From Mycobacterium sp. D16Q13 (lineage in GTDB: Bacteria > Actinomycetota > Actinomycetes > Mycobacteriales > Mycobacteriaceae), in assembly GCF_002013375.1 (NCBI RefSeq), contig NZ_MAEW01000002.1, forward strand, positions 1-64,000: DNA of 64,000 nucleotides. Direction: 5' to 3'. The notes under the pieces were generated by a model. The model worked only from the letters and a program-made list of their open reading frames with translations. It was not told the origin of the DNA and ran no database searches. Below are positions 1-8,228 of the stretch, one piece after another. Position 1 is the first letter of the stretch, and every line of letters starts with the position of its first letter. The position numbers were made by a program, and so were the translations under genes.

Positions 1-2
1 CC

Positions 3-1997
3 CCGATACCCGCCCCGCACTCCGCCGAGCCGGTGGAGCCGTTCGGTACCCGCGCGATGCGGGCGCTGGGCATCGGCGGCGGCGCGCCGAAACCGTCACC
101 CGGTGCCGTCACCGTCGGCCGTGCCCCCGACAACACCATCGTCGTCAACGACGTGCTGGCCTCACGGCACCACGCCCTGTTGCTTCCCACCGCTGGTGGC
201 CTGGAAATCCAGGACCTGCACACCATCAACGGCACCTTCGTCAACGGTGTCCAGGTCGAGCAGGCAACGGTGCGCGAGGGCGACACCGTCACCATCGGTA
301 ACGTCGACCTCGTCGTCCAGGACGGCACCCTCGTCAAACCCACGATCGCCACCCGTGTCGGCGGTCTTGAGGTGCAGGGCATCGACTTCACCGTCGAGGG
401 GGGCAAGAAGCTGCTCGACAACATCAGCTTCTCGGCGGGCCCCGGCTCGCTCACCGCGGTCATCGGCCCCTCGGGCGCCGGCAAGTCCACTCTGGCCCGG
501 CTGATCGTCGGCAACACCCAACCGTCGGCGGGCAAGGTGTCCTTCGAAGGCCACGGGGTGCACGCCGAATACGCCGTGATGCGAAACCGCATCGGCATGG
601 TGCCGCAGGACGATGTGGTGCACCCGCAGCTGACCGTCAGCCAGGCGCTGCATTACGCCGCCGAGCTGCGACTGCCACCGGACACCAGCAAGGAAGACCG
701 CGAACAGGTGGTGTCCCGGGTTCTCGAGGAACTCGAGATGACCAAGCACGCCGAGACCCGCGTCGACAAGCTCTCCGGTGGACAGCGCAAGCGCGCCTCG
801 GTGGCCATGGAGCTGCTGACAGGTCCGTCGCTGCTGATCCTGGACGAGCCCACCTCCGGTCTGGATCCAGCGCTGGACCGTCAGGTGATGAGCCTGATGC
901 GCCAGCTCGCCGATGCCGGCCGCGTGGTTGTGGTCGTCACGCACTCGCTGACCTACCTGAGCTACTGCGACCAGGTGCTGCTGCTGGCGCCCGGCGGCAA
1001 GACCGCCTACTGCGGACCTCCGCGCACCATCAACCAGGAGATGGGCACCACCGACTGGGCCGATATCTTCGCTAACGCCGCGGCCGATCCGGACGGTGTG
1101 CACCAGGCCTATCTGACGCGGCACCCCGCCGCGAACAAACCCGTCACCGCCCCGGTGAAACCCGGCGACCTCGGGAAGCCACCCAAGACCAGTCTGCTGC
1201 GGCAGGTCTCGACGGTGGCGCGGCGTCAGGGGCGGCTGATCCTGGCTGACCGCGGCTATTTCATCTTCCTGGCGCTGCTGCCGTTCGTTCTTGCCGGACT
1301 GGTGCTGTCGGTACCCGGCAGCGCCGGTTTCAACGTGGCGCTGCCCGACAACCCGAACGAACCGGGACTGCTACTGGCGCTGACCAACCTCGGCGCAAGC
1401 TTCCTGGGGCTGGCGCTAACCATCCGTGACTTGATCGGTGAACGGGTGATCTTCCGGCGTGAACAGGCAGTGGGCCTGTCGGCCACGGCCTATCTGCTGG
1501 CCAAGATCATCACGTACTGCGGTGCCGCCATCGTGCAGTCCGCGGTGATGACGGCGGTCATCGTGATTGTCCGCGGTGGGCCGACGCAGGGTGCGGTACT
1601 GCTCGGCAACGCCAACTTCGAGCTGTGGGTCGCCGTGGCCGCGACCGCGTGCGCGGCCACCGTGCTGGGCCTGGTGCTGTCCTCGCTGGCCACCTCCGCC
1701 GAGCAGGTGATGCCGATGCTGGTGATCGCCACCATGACGCAGATCGTCTTCAGCGGCGGCCTCATCCCGGTGACGGGACGTGCGGGGCTGGAACAGTTCT
1801 CCTTCCTGTTCCCGTCTCGCTGGGGATTCGCGGCAACGGCCTCGACCACCGACCTGCGCAAGCTGGTACCGGTGGGGCCGCAGGACGAGTTGTGGAATCA
1901 CGATGCCGGAACATGGCTGTTCGACATGGGCATCCTGGCGCTACTGGCGCTGGTGATGGCGGGGTTCGTACGCTGGCGCATCCGCCTCAAGGGCTAG
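3..1997 (+). CDS. FHA domain/ABC exporter, 5'-truncated by window (Rv1747-like)
   Basis: The frame is open to the left edge, so the N-terminus is missing. The visible part starts with a forkhead-associated domain (GRAPDNTIVV, SRHHALL, NGTFVNG), which binds phosphothreonine. An ABC ATPase follows, with Walker A GPSGAGKST, signature LSGGQRKR and Walker B LLILDEPTSGLD. The C-terminal third is an ABC-2 type membrane domain with several hydrophobic helices. This order matches M. tuberculosis Rv1747, a half-size exporter with two FHA domains controlled by Ser/Thr kinases and linked to cell-envelope lipids. The lost portion probably holds the first FHA domain. Family assignment is strong; the substrate is unknown. 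It ends 5 bases before the convergent mfpA stop. Confidence 0.9.
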   Translation, partial: PIPAPHSAEPVEPFGTRAMRALGIGGGAPKPSPGAVTVGRAPDNTIVVNDVLASRHHALLLPTAGGLEIQDLHTINGTFVNGVQVEQATVREGDTVTIGNVDLVVQDGTLVKPTIATRVGGLEVQGIDFTVEGGKKLLDNISFSAGPGSLTAVIGPSGAGKSTLARLIVGNTQPSAGKVSFEGHGVHAEYAVMRNRIGMVPQDDVVHPQLTVSQALHYAAELRLPPDTSKEDREQVVSRVLEELEMTKHAETRVDKLSGGQRKRASVAMELLTGPSLLILDEPTSGLDPALDRQVMSLMRQLADAGRVVVVVTHSLTYLSYCDQVLLLAPGGKTAYCGPPRTINQEMGTTDWADIFANAAADPDGVHQAYLTRHPAANKPVTAPVKPGDLGKPPKTSLLRQVSTVARRQGRLILADRGYFIFLALLPFVLAGLVLSVPGSAGFNVALPDNPNEPGLLLALTNLGASFLGLALTIRDLIGERVIFRREQAVGLSATAYLLAKIITYCGAAIVQSAVMTAVIVIVRGGPTQGAVLLGNANFELWVAVAATACAATVLGLVLSSLATSAEQVMPMLVIATMTQIVFSGGLIPVTGRAGLEQFSFLFPSRWGFAATASTTDLRKLVPVGPQDELWNHDAGTWLFDMGILALLALVMAGFVRWRIRLKG

Positions 1998-2002
1998 ATT
2001 CG

Positions 2003-2557
2003 CTAGCCGCCGTGCACATCCAGTCCGTGCCCTGCGGCATACGCGACAGCCTGCGGCAGATCGACTTTCGCGGCGACCAGGCTTGCGGTGGTCCACAGCG
2101 TCGGGTCGATGCGGGCACCCCGCAGGTCGGCGCCGTCGAGCTTGAGGTTCTGCGTGCGGGCGCCGGTGAAGTCGGCGCCGTGCAGATTGGCCTTGCGCAT
2201 ATCGGTGCCCACCAGGTTGGCCTCCCGGAAACGGCAGTCCGACAGATCCATCTCACGCAGATCGAGCCCACCGAGCGAGGACAGGGTGAAATCGGTCTCG
2301 ATGAACTTCGACGGACGCACCCGGCAGTCGGTGAGGGTGGAGCCCAGCAGGCTGCACTGGCGGAACTCCGAATGCCATAGGGAGGTGCGGCGGAAGGTGC
2401 AGTTACGGAAGGCCGTGCCGATATGCAGCGACTCGGTGAGATTGGCTCCGCTGAAATCGCATTCGGTAAAGACCACACGCTCGGTGCGCAGTTCGCGAAA
2501 GTCTTCGTCGTAGAAGGTCTCCGCGGTGATTTCACGGTCAACCCAGTGCTCGGCCAT
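2003..2557 (-). CDS. mfpA: Pentapeptide repeat protein MfpA (DNA gyrase-interacting)
   Basis: The protein is about 184 residues, built almost entirely of A(D/N)LXX-type pentapeptide repeats (SGANL, REANL, RKANLHGADF, DGADLRGARI). These fold into a right-handed beta-helix that mimics DNA. The N-terminal HWVDREIT and C-terminal AAGHGL match M. tuberculosis MfpA (183 aa), which binds gyrase and lowers fluoroquinolone susceptibility. The start is placed at the third methionine by similarity; two in-frame ATGs at 2566 and 2569 would add four residues, and neither has a clear ribosome binding site. In M. smegmatis mfpA ends a conservon with a G protein and its partners. No such genes are beside it here, so it looks like a stand-alone gene. 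Confidence 0.9.
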   Translation of the reverse strand: MAEHWVDREITAETFYDEDFRELRTERVVFTECDFSGANLTESLHIGTAFRNCTFRRTSLWHSEFRQCSLLGSTLTDCRVRPSKFIETDFTLSSLGGLDLREMDLSDCRFREANLVGTDMRKANLHGADFTGARTQNLKLDGADLRGARIDPTLWTTASLVAAKVDLPQAVAYAAGHGLDVHGG

Positions 2558-2583
2558 GACTGACATCATGCCCGGAGGGTCCG

Positions 2584-2979
2584 TCAGACGTTCACATCGA
2601 AACCCAGGTCGATATCACAGGCGGCCTGACCGCCACGGATTCCCCAGTTCTCTGTCACGCTCTCGCGCAGCACAATGGTGACGTGATCCGGTGGTATGCC
2701 CAGCAAGGAAAGCTGTTTCACAATCTCGGCATAGAGGTTTCGTTTCGCTCCTATCGATCGGCCCGCGAAGCAGTCGATGGAGACGAAGGTGTACAGCTCT
2801 GGCCGGGCCAGATTTGGCGCGTGCGAAAACCTATGGGGTTCATGCACAACGAGGCGCACATGCTTGTCTTCTTCCGGTATCTGAAAGGCAGTGACGAGCG
2901 CACCGTGAACCGCATCGATGATCGCCACCTCTTCGGCCTCGGTGTAGACCCGGCGGACCTCGACCACTGAACTGGGCAT
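2584..2979 (-). CDS. Tautomerase family protein
   Basis: The product is 131 residues from the ATG that puts proline at position 2, the catalytic base of 4-oxalocrotonate tautomerase-fold enzymes. That is why this start is preferred over the methionine five codons upstream. The body resembles the Tautomerase_2 family (KHVRLVVHEPHRF; a late KQLSLLGIPPDHVTIVLRE; ENWGIRGG). The substrate cannot be told from sequence. It lies 14 bases upstream of mfpA on the same strand and could be co-transcribed with it. Family call is good; role unknown. Confidence 0.7.
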   Translation of the reverse strand: MPSSVVEVRRVYTEAEEVAIIDAVHGALVTAFQIPEEDKHVRLVVHEPHRFSHAPNLARPELYTFVSIDCFAGRSIGAKRNLYAEIVKQLSLLGIPPDHVTIVLRESVTENWGIRGGQAACDIDLGFDVNV

Positions 2980-3044
2980 GCCGTGGATCATCACACGAAG
3001 GGGCTACACAGCCAACGAATTTATCGTCCGGATCATGCGGTGCG

Positions 3045-3272
3045 GTGAGCGGCGGCATCTGCATACTTGCTGAGCCGCGCGAAAGCACCGTCCAGAAGTG
3101 GCTTTACCGGGCCGTCGCCGCTCTGGTCGCCGTTGTTTGTATCTCACTGGCCCTCAAGAGCGTGCTTGCCGGTTTGGGGATCGGCGCCTTTGTGGTCTTG
3201 TTTCTCGCCCTGACGTACCTCCGATACGAGCTCTGGCACCCGACAGGTCGAGTACCGATCTTCGACATTTGA
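3045..3272 (+). CDS. Small membrane protein, unknown
   Basis: A 75-residue frame begins at GTG. It has one or two hydrophobic segments in the middle (WLYRAVAALVAVVCISLAL and GLGIGAFVVLFLALTYL) and a short charged tail (RYELWHPTG). No family is recognised. The start has no good ribosome binding site, so the exact 5' end is uncertain. It sits between the divergent tautomerase gene and a secreted-protein reading frame. It is judged real mainly from its amphipathic layout and GC-rich codon use. Confidence 0.45.
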   Translation: MSGGICILAEPRESTVQKWLYRAVAALVAVVCISLALKSVLAGLGIGAFVVLFLALTYLRYELWHPTGRVPIFDI

Positions 3273-3335
3273 ACGAAGACTCCGAGGTTCTTCGGCGTAC
3301 AGTGCGCTCATTGGATAGGAATTGGGGAGGGAACC

Positions 3336-3721
3336 ATGAGAGCTGTCCTGATTGTGCTGGCCACGCTAATAAGCTGCGCCCCAGTCAGTTATGCCGGCCC
3401 CATCAAATTCTTCAACAACACCGACCTCGGTACGTGGCTGGCATCAAACGGATTCAACTGCGTGCCGCACTCGATTTTCTGCTGTGCTCTTACCAAGAAC
3501 GTGCACATTCGTGGCAATTTCAGGTAGTCAATGGCGATACCACCGCCAAGCGAAAGGCAAGCTGCGACGCGGGAACTGCGTTGAGCCAAAGCCACCTACA
3601 AGGCGACACATGGGCCCTCTTCTCCGGGAAGGGAGATGCGGCCTTATCCGGGATGCTCGAAACGATGAGTACGAAGGGCTTGACGGACGGGAAGATCGTT
3701 ACTTCATGCCCCTACAACTAG
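3336..3721 (+). pseudogene. Small secreted protein, apparently frameshifted
   Basis: A strong ribosome binding site (GGGGAGGGAACC before the ATG) starts a frame with a signal peptide (MRAVLIVLATLISCAPVSYA) and then PIKFFNNTDLGTWLASNGFNC. That frame stops at 3527. The -1 frame continues plausibly from about 3467 (ALDFLLCSYQERAH) to a stop at 3721, ending KIVTSCPYN. Cysteines on both sides (FNC, LLC, SCDAG, SCPYN) fit one disulphide-containing extracellular protein of about 125 residues. The break lies between about 3460 and 3527. It could be a true mutation, a sequence error or, less likely, recoding. No family is recognised. Confidence 0.5.
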
Positions 3722-3722
3722 G

Positions 3723-3737
3723 CTGAACTATGTTCAG
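3723..3737. repeat. Perfect inverted repeat CTGAAC-TAT-GTTCAG
   Basis: The repeat has six-base arms and a three-base spacer, directly after the secreted-protein stop and between convergent genes. The GAAC/GTTC core recalls the mycobacterial LexA site, but the spacer is three bases instead of four, so I do not call it an SOS box. The function is unknown. Confidence 0.4.
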
Positions 3738-3812
3738 AGTTCTGTTTCATGAGCCGACAACCGCCTTCTGCTGAACACGCCACGACTCCTTATCGCTCCG
3801 GGCGATTCTGAA

Positions 3813-4277
3813 CTACTGGATGGCTAGCGTCATGAAGATGCTGCGCGGATCTTCGACGTAATTACCGAAGGGGCCACACGCAACAAACCCGTGTTTACGG
3901 TAGAACTCCCGCGCGGGGGCGAAGAAGCTCATACTCCCGGTCTCCAACGAAATCCTGTACACACCAAGATGTTTCGCGTCATCGAGGGCATGCGCGAGGA
4001 GCATCGAGGCGACACCCAAACCTCGGTGCCGCGGATCAGTGCGCATGCTCTTGAGTTCTTCATGACATGCCGAGATCCGCACCAGTGCAACAGTTCCGAC
4101 GAGATTTTGTCCGTCGGAAGCGACCCACATTCTGATTCCGGGTTTCTGGAGACCTGCAGCGTCTAGGGCATGCCGACTCCCCGGAGGCGCTGTCGGCGCC
4201 ATATCGTCCAGGTGAGCCTGCAAGAACGCCAGTAGCGTGGCGTTCTTGAAATCTGCCGCAGTGACTAAAAACGCCAC
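3813..4277 (-). CDS. GNAT family N-acetyltransferase
   Basis: The protein has 154 residues and a GNAT fold. The acetyl-CoA pyrophosphate loop is RHRGLGVASMLL (motif A). Before it comes the beta-strand LVGTVALVRI, and after it SFFAPAREFYRKHGFVACGPFGNY, typical of motif B and the C-terminal strand. It starts at GTG with GGAGAG upstream. The general type resembles acetyltransferases that modify small molecules or free amino groups; the acceptor is unknown. It is divergent from trmL, with about 60 bases between them. Confidence 0.8.
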   Translation of the reverse strand: MAFLVTAADFKNATLLAFLQAHLDDMAPTAPPGSRHALDAAGLQKPGIRMWVASDGQNLVGTVALVRISACHEELKSMRTDPRHRGLGVASMLLAHALDDAKHLGVYRISLETGSMSFFAPAREFYRKHGFVACGPFGNYVEDPRSIFMTLAIQ

Positions 4278-4322
4278 AACCTGCTCTCCATCACTTCCGC
4301 CGATGAGACTTCGTAGCCTCTA

Positions 4323-4335
4323 AACCATAATGGTT
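4323..4335. promoter_or_regulatory. Palindrome AACCAT-A-ATGGTT before trmL
   Basis: A perfect inverted repeat (six-base arms, one-base centre) ends two bases before the GTG start of trmL, in the space shared with the divergent acetyltransferase gene. It may be an operator or a leader hairpin. There is no evidence beyond symmetry and position. Confidence 0.3.
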
Positions 4336-4337
4336 GG

Positions 4338-4799
4338 GTGTTCCGCATCCTCTTTCATGAGCCCCGTATCGCCCCGAATACCGGCAATGCGATTCGGATG
4401 GCGGCGGGCACCGGATGCGAGCTGCATCTGGTGCAGCCGCTGTTCGACCTCTCGGAAGCCAAAGTACGTCGGGCCGGCCTGGACTATCACGACATGGCTT
4501 CGGTGACGGTCCACGAGAGTCTTTCCGCTGCTTGGGAATCGCTGCGGCCGCAGCAGGTCTACGCCTTCACCGCGCATGCGAGCGTCAGGTACACCGATAT
4601 CGGCTACCAGCCCGGCGATGTGCTGCTGTTCGGTCCCGAACCCACCGGGCTGGATGCCGAGGTGCTGGCCGATTCACACATCACCGAGAAAGTGCGCATT
4701 CCGCTGTTACCCGGCCGCAGATCCCTGAACCTGTCCAACGCCGCAGCCATCGTCGCTTACGAGGCCTGGCGTCAGCACGGTTTTCACGGGTCCATCTAA
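4338..4799 (+). CDS. trmL: tRNA (cytidine/uridine-34 2'-O)-methyltransferase TrmL-like
   Basis: This 153-residue SPOUT enzyme is the usual length for TrmL. The three SPOUT/TrmL motifs are visible: PRIAPNTGNAIRMAAGTG near the N-terminus, LLFGPEPTGLD in the middle, and IPLLPGRRSLNLSNAAAI forming the S-adenosylmethionine-binding knot. TrmL methylates the ribose of the wobble base of leucine tRNAs. The corresponding M. tuberculosis gene (Rv3366) is annotated spoU. The start is GTG, chosen because MFRILFHEP aligns with the family N-terminus. Its TAA overlaps the convergent dnaE2 TAG, so the two genes end on the same bases. Confidence 0.88.
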   Translation: MFRILFHEPRIAPNTGNAIRMAAGTGCELHLVQPLFDLSEAKVRRAGLDYHDMASVTVHESLSAAWESLRPQQVYAFTAHASVRYTDIGYQPGDVLLFGPEPTGLDAEVLADSHITEKVRIPLLPGRRSLNLSNAAAIVAYEAWRQHGFHGSI

Positions 4800-7700
4800 C
4801 GGAAGTCGCGCGAGGTGGATTTGACGCGCAGATCCAGTGGCCGCAGCTGATCGGCCACCACGGTGATGGCTCCGCTGGTGTTCTGTACCTGACCACGAAT
4901 GATCAACGCCTGAGCGGTCACCGCCAGCTTGCGGTACCTCGCCCACAGGCCCACCGAGCACACCACGTTCACCATGCCCGTCTCGTCCTCAAGATTGATG
5001 AACGTCACCCCGGCCGCGGTGGCCGGCCGTTGACGATGCGTGACGGCTCCCGCCACCAGCACCCGCGCCCCGTCCGGAACATCGAACAATCCCTTGGCCG
5101 GAACGACACCCAACTCGTCAAGCTGTTCCCGCAGGAACTGGGTGGGATACGCATCGGGGGTGACTCCGATGGCCCACACATCAGCGGCGGCACGAGTCAC
5201 CTCCCCCATCGGCGGTAGCTCCGGAATCCGGGAAGACACCCCGACTCCGGGCAACCGGTCGGGCCGCTGCGCGGCGGCCGCACCCGCGACCCACAGCGCC
5301 TCACGCCGGGACATACCGAAGCAGCCCAGCACGCCCCCCGTGGCCAAGGCCTCGACCTGCGCCGTGGTCAGCTGGATGCGGCCGGTCAGATCGAGCAAAG
5401 AGGCGAACGCGCCGTGCGCTTTTCGCTCCTGGACAATCGCCTGAGCCAGGTCATCCCCGATGTGACGGACGGCGCTCAGGCCCATCCGGACCTCCAGGCC
5501 CGCATTCTCCAACGTCGCATACGACAGGCTGGCGTTGACATCGGGGCCATGCACGGTGACACCGTGGCGACGGGCATCGGCCACCAAGGACTGCGGCGAG
5601 TAGAAACCCATGGGCTGCGCGCGCAACAGCGCCGCGCAGAACGCAGCGGGGTGATGCAACTTGAACCACGACGAATAGAACACCAACGAGGCGAAGCTCT
5701 GCGCATGACTCTCCGGGAACCCGAAATTGGCAAAGGCATAGAGCTTTTCGTAAATGCGGTCGGCCCGCTCTCCGGTGATATTGTGCAACCTGGCCATGCC
5801 CTCATAAAACCTGGCGCGTAATTGCTCCATCCGCTCTGGAGAGCGCTTGGACCCCATAGCGCGGCGTAGCTGATCGGATTCGGCAGGAGTAAAACCGGCC
5901 ACATCGACGGCGAGCTGCATCAGCTGTTCTTGAAACAGCGGGACGCCGAGAGTCTTCTTCAGCGCCCGTTCCATCGACGGATGCTCATACTTCCAATCCT
6001 TTTCGATCCCGTTGTACCGCCGTATATATGGATGCACCGAGCCGCCCTGGATGGGTCCGGGACGGATGAGCGCCACCTCCACCACCAAGTCGAAGAACTT
6101 CGCGGGTTTCAGCCGTGGCAGCGTGGCCATCTGCGCACGCGATTCCACCTGGAACACCCCCACCGAATCGGCCCGGGCAAGCATCTCGTACACCGCCTGC
6201 TCCTTCAGGTCTATTTGAGCCAAGTCAACCGTGATGCCCTTATGCTCGGCGACGAGATCGATGCAGTAGTGCAGCGCCGAAAGCATGCCCAGACCCAGCA
6301 AGTCGAATTTGACCAAACCGACTGCGGCACAATCATCTTTGTCCCACTGCAACACGCTTCGGTCCTCCATGCGCGCCCACTCGACGGGCACCACATCCGC
6401 CAGCGGACGATCGCAGATGACCATGCCACCCGAGTGAATGCCCATATGCCGGGGAAAATCCTTGACCTGCTGCGCCAAATGGATAACCTGCGGCGGAATG
6501 CCGTCGACCTCGGCGGCGTCAGCCAAACCGCCCCAATGACCCATCTGTTTACTCCAGGCGTCCTGCTGTCCCTGTGCGTATCCGAGTGCTTTGGCCATGT
6601 CCCGCACTGCCATCCGTCCCCGGTAGGTAATGGTGTTGGCCACCTGGGCGGCACGTTCACGGGTGTGCTTGGTGTAGACGTACTGGATGACCTCTTCTCG
6701 GCGATCGGATTCGATGTCGATATCGATATCCGGTTCACCGTCACGCGCCTCGGACATGAACCGTTCGAACAGCAGGCCCTCCGCCACCGGGTCGATGCTG
6801 GTAACACCAAGCGCGTAACAGACCGCCGAATTAACGGCAGACCCTCGACCCTGGCATAGGATGTCACTGTCGCGACAAAACCGCGCAATGTCGTAGACGA
6901 CCAGGAAGTATCCCGGAAAGTCTTTCCTTGTAATGATATTCAACTCTTTTTCGATCTGGGCGTAAGCCTTCTCAGCACCCGCCCGTGGCCCGTAGCGCCG
7001 AGCAGCGCCCTCGATCGCCAGCTTCCGCAAAAAGCTAGCCTCGGTGTGCCCGTCTTCGACGTCAAAGGGTGGCAGCTTGGGGGCAATGAGTTTCAAATCG
7101 AAAGCACACGCCTCCCCCAGCTCGGCTGCCGCCGTCACAGCGTGCGGACAATGCGAGAACAGCCGGGCCATCTCATCCCCGGACCGCAGATGCGCTCCCC
7201 CCACCGGGGCAAGCCACCCTGCGGCATCATCGAGACTCTTGCGTGCTCGCACTGCCGCCATCGCCATGGCGAGCCGCCCACTATCGGGTGTAGCGAAATG
7301 TGCTGCGGTGGTAGCGACCACACCGACACCAAACTTCGGCGCCAACTCGGCGAGCACCGCATTGCGCTCATCCTCATCAGGATGGCCATGCCGGCTGAGT
7401 TCGATGCTGACCCGATCCGCCCCAAACCGGTCGACCAAACCAGCCAGCGCCTTTTCCGCCGCGTCTGGTCCGTGAGCGATGAGTGCTCGTCGCACATGCC
7501 CCTTACGGCAGCCGGTCAGAATATGCCAATGACCACCGGCAGCCTCGGCCAAAACGTCAAGGTCGTAGCGCGGCTTACCTTTCCGATCCTTGGGTGTACC
7601 ACCGGACATATGCGCAGCCGACATCTCACGCGATAACCTCCGATACCCCTCCTGGCCACGCGCCAACACCAATAGATGCGTGGAGTCCTCCGTGTTGCCC

Positions 7701-8077
7701 TGTCCACCAAGAGACAGCTCCGCACCGAACACCGTGGGCAAGCCGAGCTCCCTAGCGGCTTCCGCAAAACGGACCACCCCGTAGAAGCCATCATGATCAG
7801 TGAGCGCCAGAGCCTTGAGATCGAGCCGGGCCGCCTCCTGCGCCATCTCTTCCGGCAGGCTGGCGCCGTCGAGAAAACTGAACGCCGAATGCGCATGTAG
7901 CTCGGCGTAAGGCACCGACGACCGTCCGCGCTCACGGGTGGGCGGCTCATAGGGTGGGCGCTTTCGGCTCCACGCCGGACCATCCCCGCCATCCCCCGGA
8001 GGCGCGTGACGGTTGGGGCGCCCATCAAGCACCCTCTCCATTTCCGCCCAGGTTGGGGGACCCTGCGACCAGCCCAT
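4796..8077 (-). CDS. dnaE2: Error-prone DNA polymerase III alpha subunit DnaE2
   Basis: This 1093-residue C-family polymerase carries an N-terminal PHP domain (AELHAHSAFSFLDG, LTDHDGFYG), the palm with catalytic aspartates in PDIDIDIE (about residue 452), an HhH region and a C-terminal OB fold (VLVAGAVTHRQRP, FINLEDETG). It starts with the MGWSQGPPTW type of N-terminus seen in mycobacterial DnaE2 and lacks the length of the replicative DnaE1. DnaE2 performs damage-induced translesion synthesis with ImuA' and ImuB, which are encoded 8 kb away at 14940-17235. A LexA site (8090-8105) lies 13 bases upstream of the ATG, so SOS control is expected. Its 3' end overlaps trmL tail to tail. Confidence 0.95.
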   Translation of the reverse strand: MGWSQGPPTWAEMERVLDGRPNRHAPPGDGGDGPAWSRKRPPYEPPTRERGRSSVPYAELHAHSAFSFLDGASLPEEMAQEAARLDLKALALTDHDGFYGVVRFAEAARELGLPTVFGAELSLGGQGNTEDSTHLLVLARGQEGYRRLSREMSAAHMSGGTPKDRKGKPRYDLDVLAEAAGGHWHILTGCRKGHVRRALIAHGPDAAEKALAGLVDRFGADRVSIELSRHGHPDEDERNAVLAELAPKFGVGVVATTAAHFATPDSGRLAMAMAAVRARKSLDDAAGWLAPVGGAHLRSGDEMARLFSHCPHAVTAAAELGEACAFDLKLIAPKLPPFDVEDGHTEASFLRKLAIEGAARRYGPRAGAEKAYAQIEKELNIITRKDFPGYFLVVYDIARFCRDSDILCQGRGSAVNSAVCYALGVTSIDPVAEGLLFERFMSEARDGEPDIDIDIESDRREEVIQYVYTKHTRERAAQVANTITYRGRMAVRDMAKALGYAQGQQDAWSKQMGHWGGLADAAEVDGIPPQVIHLAQQVKDFPRHMGIHSGGMVICDRPLADVVPVEWARMEDRSVLQWDKDDCAAVGLVKFDLLGLGMLSALHYCIDLVAEHKGITVDLAQIDLKEQAVYEMLARADSVGVFQVESRAQMATLPRLKPAKFFDLVVEVALIRPGPIQGGSVHPYIRRYNGIEKDWKYEHPSMERALKKTLGVPLFQEQLMQLAVDVAGFTPAESDQLRRAMGSKRSPERMEQLRARFYEGMARLHNITGERADRIYEKLYAFANFGFPESHAQSFASLVFYSSWFKLHHPAAFCAALLRAQPMGFYSPQSLVADARRHGVTVHGPDVNASLSYATLENAGLEVRMGLSAVRHIGDDLAQAIVQERKAHGAFASLLDLTGRIQLTTAQVEALATGGVLGCFGMSRREALWVAGAAAAQRPDRLPGVGVSSRIPELPPMGEVTRAAADVWAIGVTPDAYPTQFLREQLDELGVVPAKGLFDVPDGARVLVAGAVTHRQRPATAAGVTFINLEDETGMVNVVCSVGLWARYRKLAVTAQALIIRGQVQNTSGAITVVADQLRPLDLRVKSTSRDFR

Positions 8078-8089
8078 CCCACCAGTGTA

Positions 8090-8105
8090 TCGAACATATG
8101 TTCCA
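8090..8105 (-). promoter_or_regulatory. SOS box (LexA operator) upstream of dnaE2
   Basis: The sequence TCGAACATATGTTCCA matches the mycobacterial LexA consensus TCGAAC-N4-GTTCGA at 10 of 12 fixed positions. It lies just upstream of the dnaE2 start. The imuA'-imuB operon has a nearly identical site at 17261, sharing the core GAACATATGTTC. Confidence 0.9.
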
Positions 8106-8154
8106 TACGTGGCCGCTCCCGCAATTCATACAAGGCAGGTAACTAACTAGATAT

Positions 8155-8164
8155 ATACATGTAT
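8155..8164. promoter_or_regulatory. AT-rich palindrome ATACATGTAT upstream of hydrolase/tetR cluster
   Basis: A perfect 10-base palindrome sits in an AT-rich stretch (TAGATATATACATGTAT), unusual for this genome, about 65 bases before the frameshifted hydrolase. It could be the operator of the TetR regulator at 9299. This is inferred from symmetry and neighbourhood only. Confidence 0.3.
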
Positions 8165-8228
8165 GCTGGCGGTACTGGCCCGCATCCGACGCGACGGCAA
8201 GCAGCTAGACGAGAATCTGGAGAAGCGA

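Noticed and set aside
162..1124. Long minus-strand frame opposite the ABC exporter
   Set aside because: It is a shadow of a clear FHA/ABC gene; composition is typical of the antisense frame in GC-rich DNA.
3723..3737. Possible SOS box GAAC-TAT-GTTC
   Set aside because: The spacer is three bases rather than four and there is no repair gene downstream, so it is kept only as a repeat.
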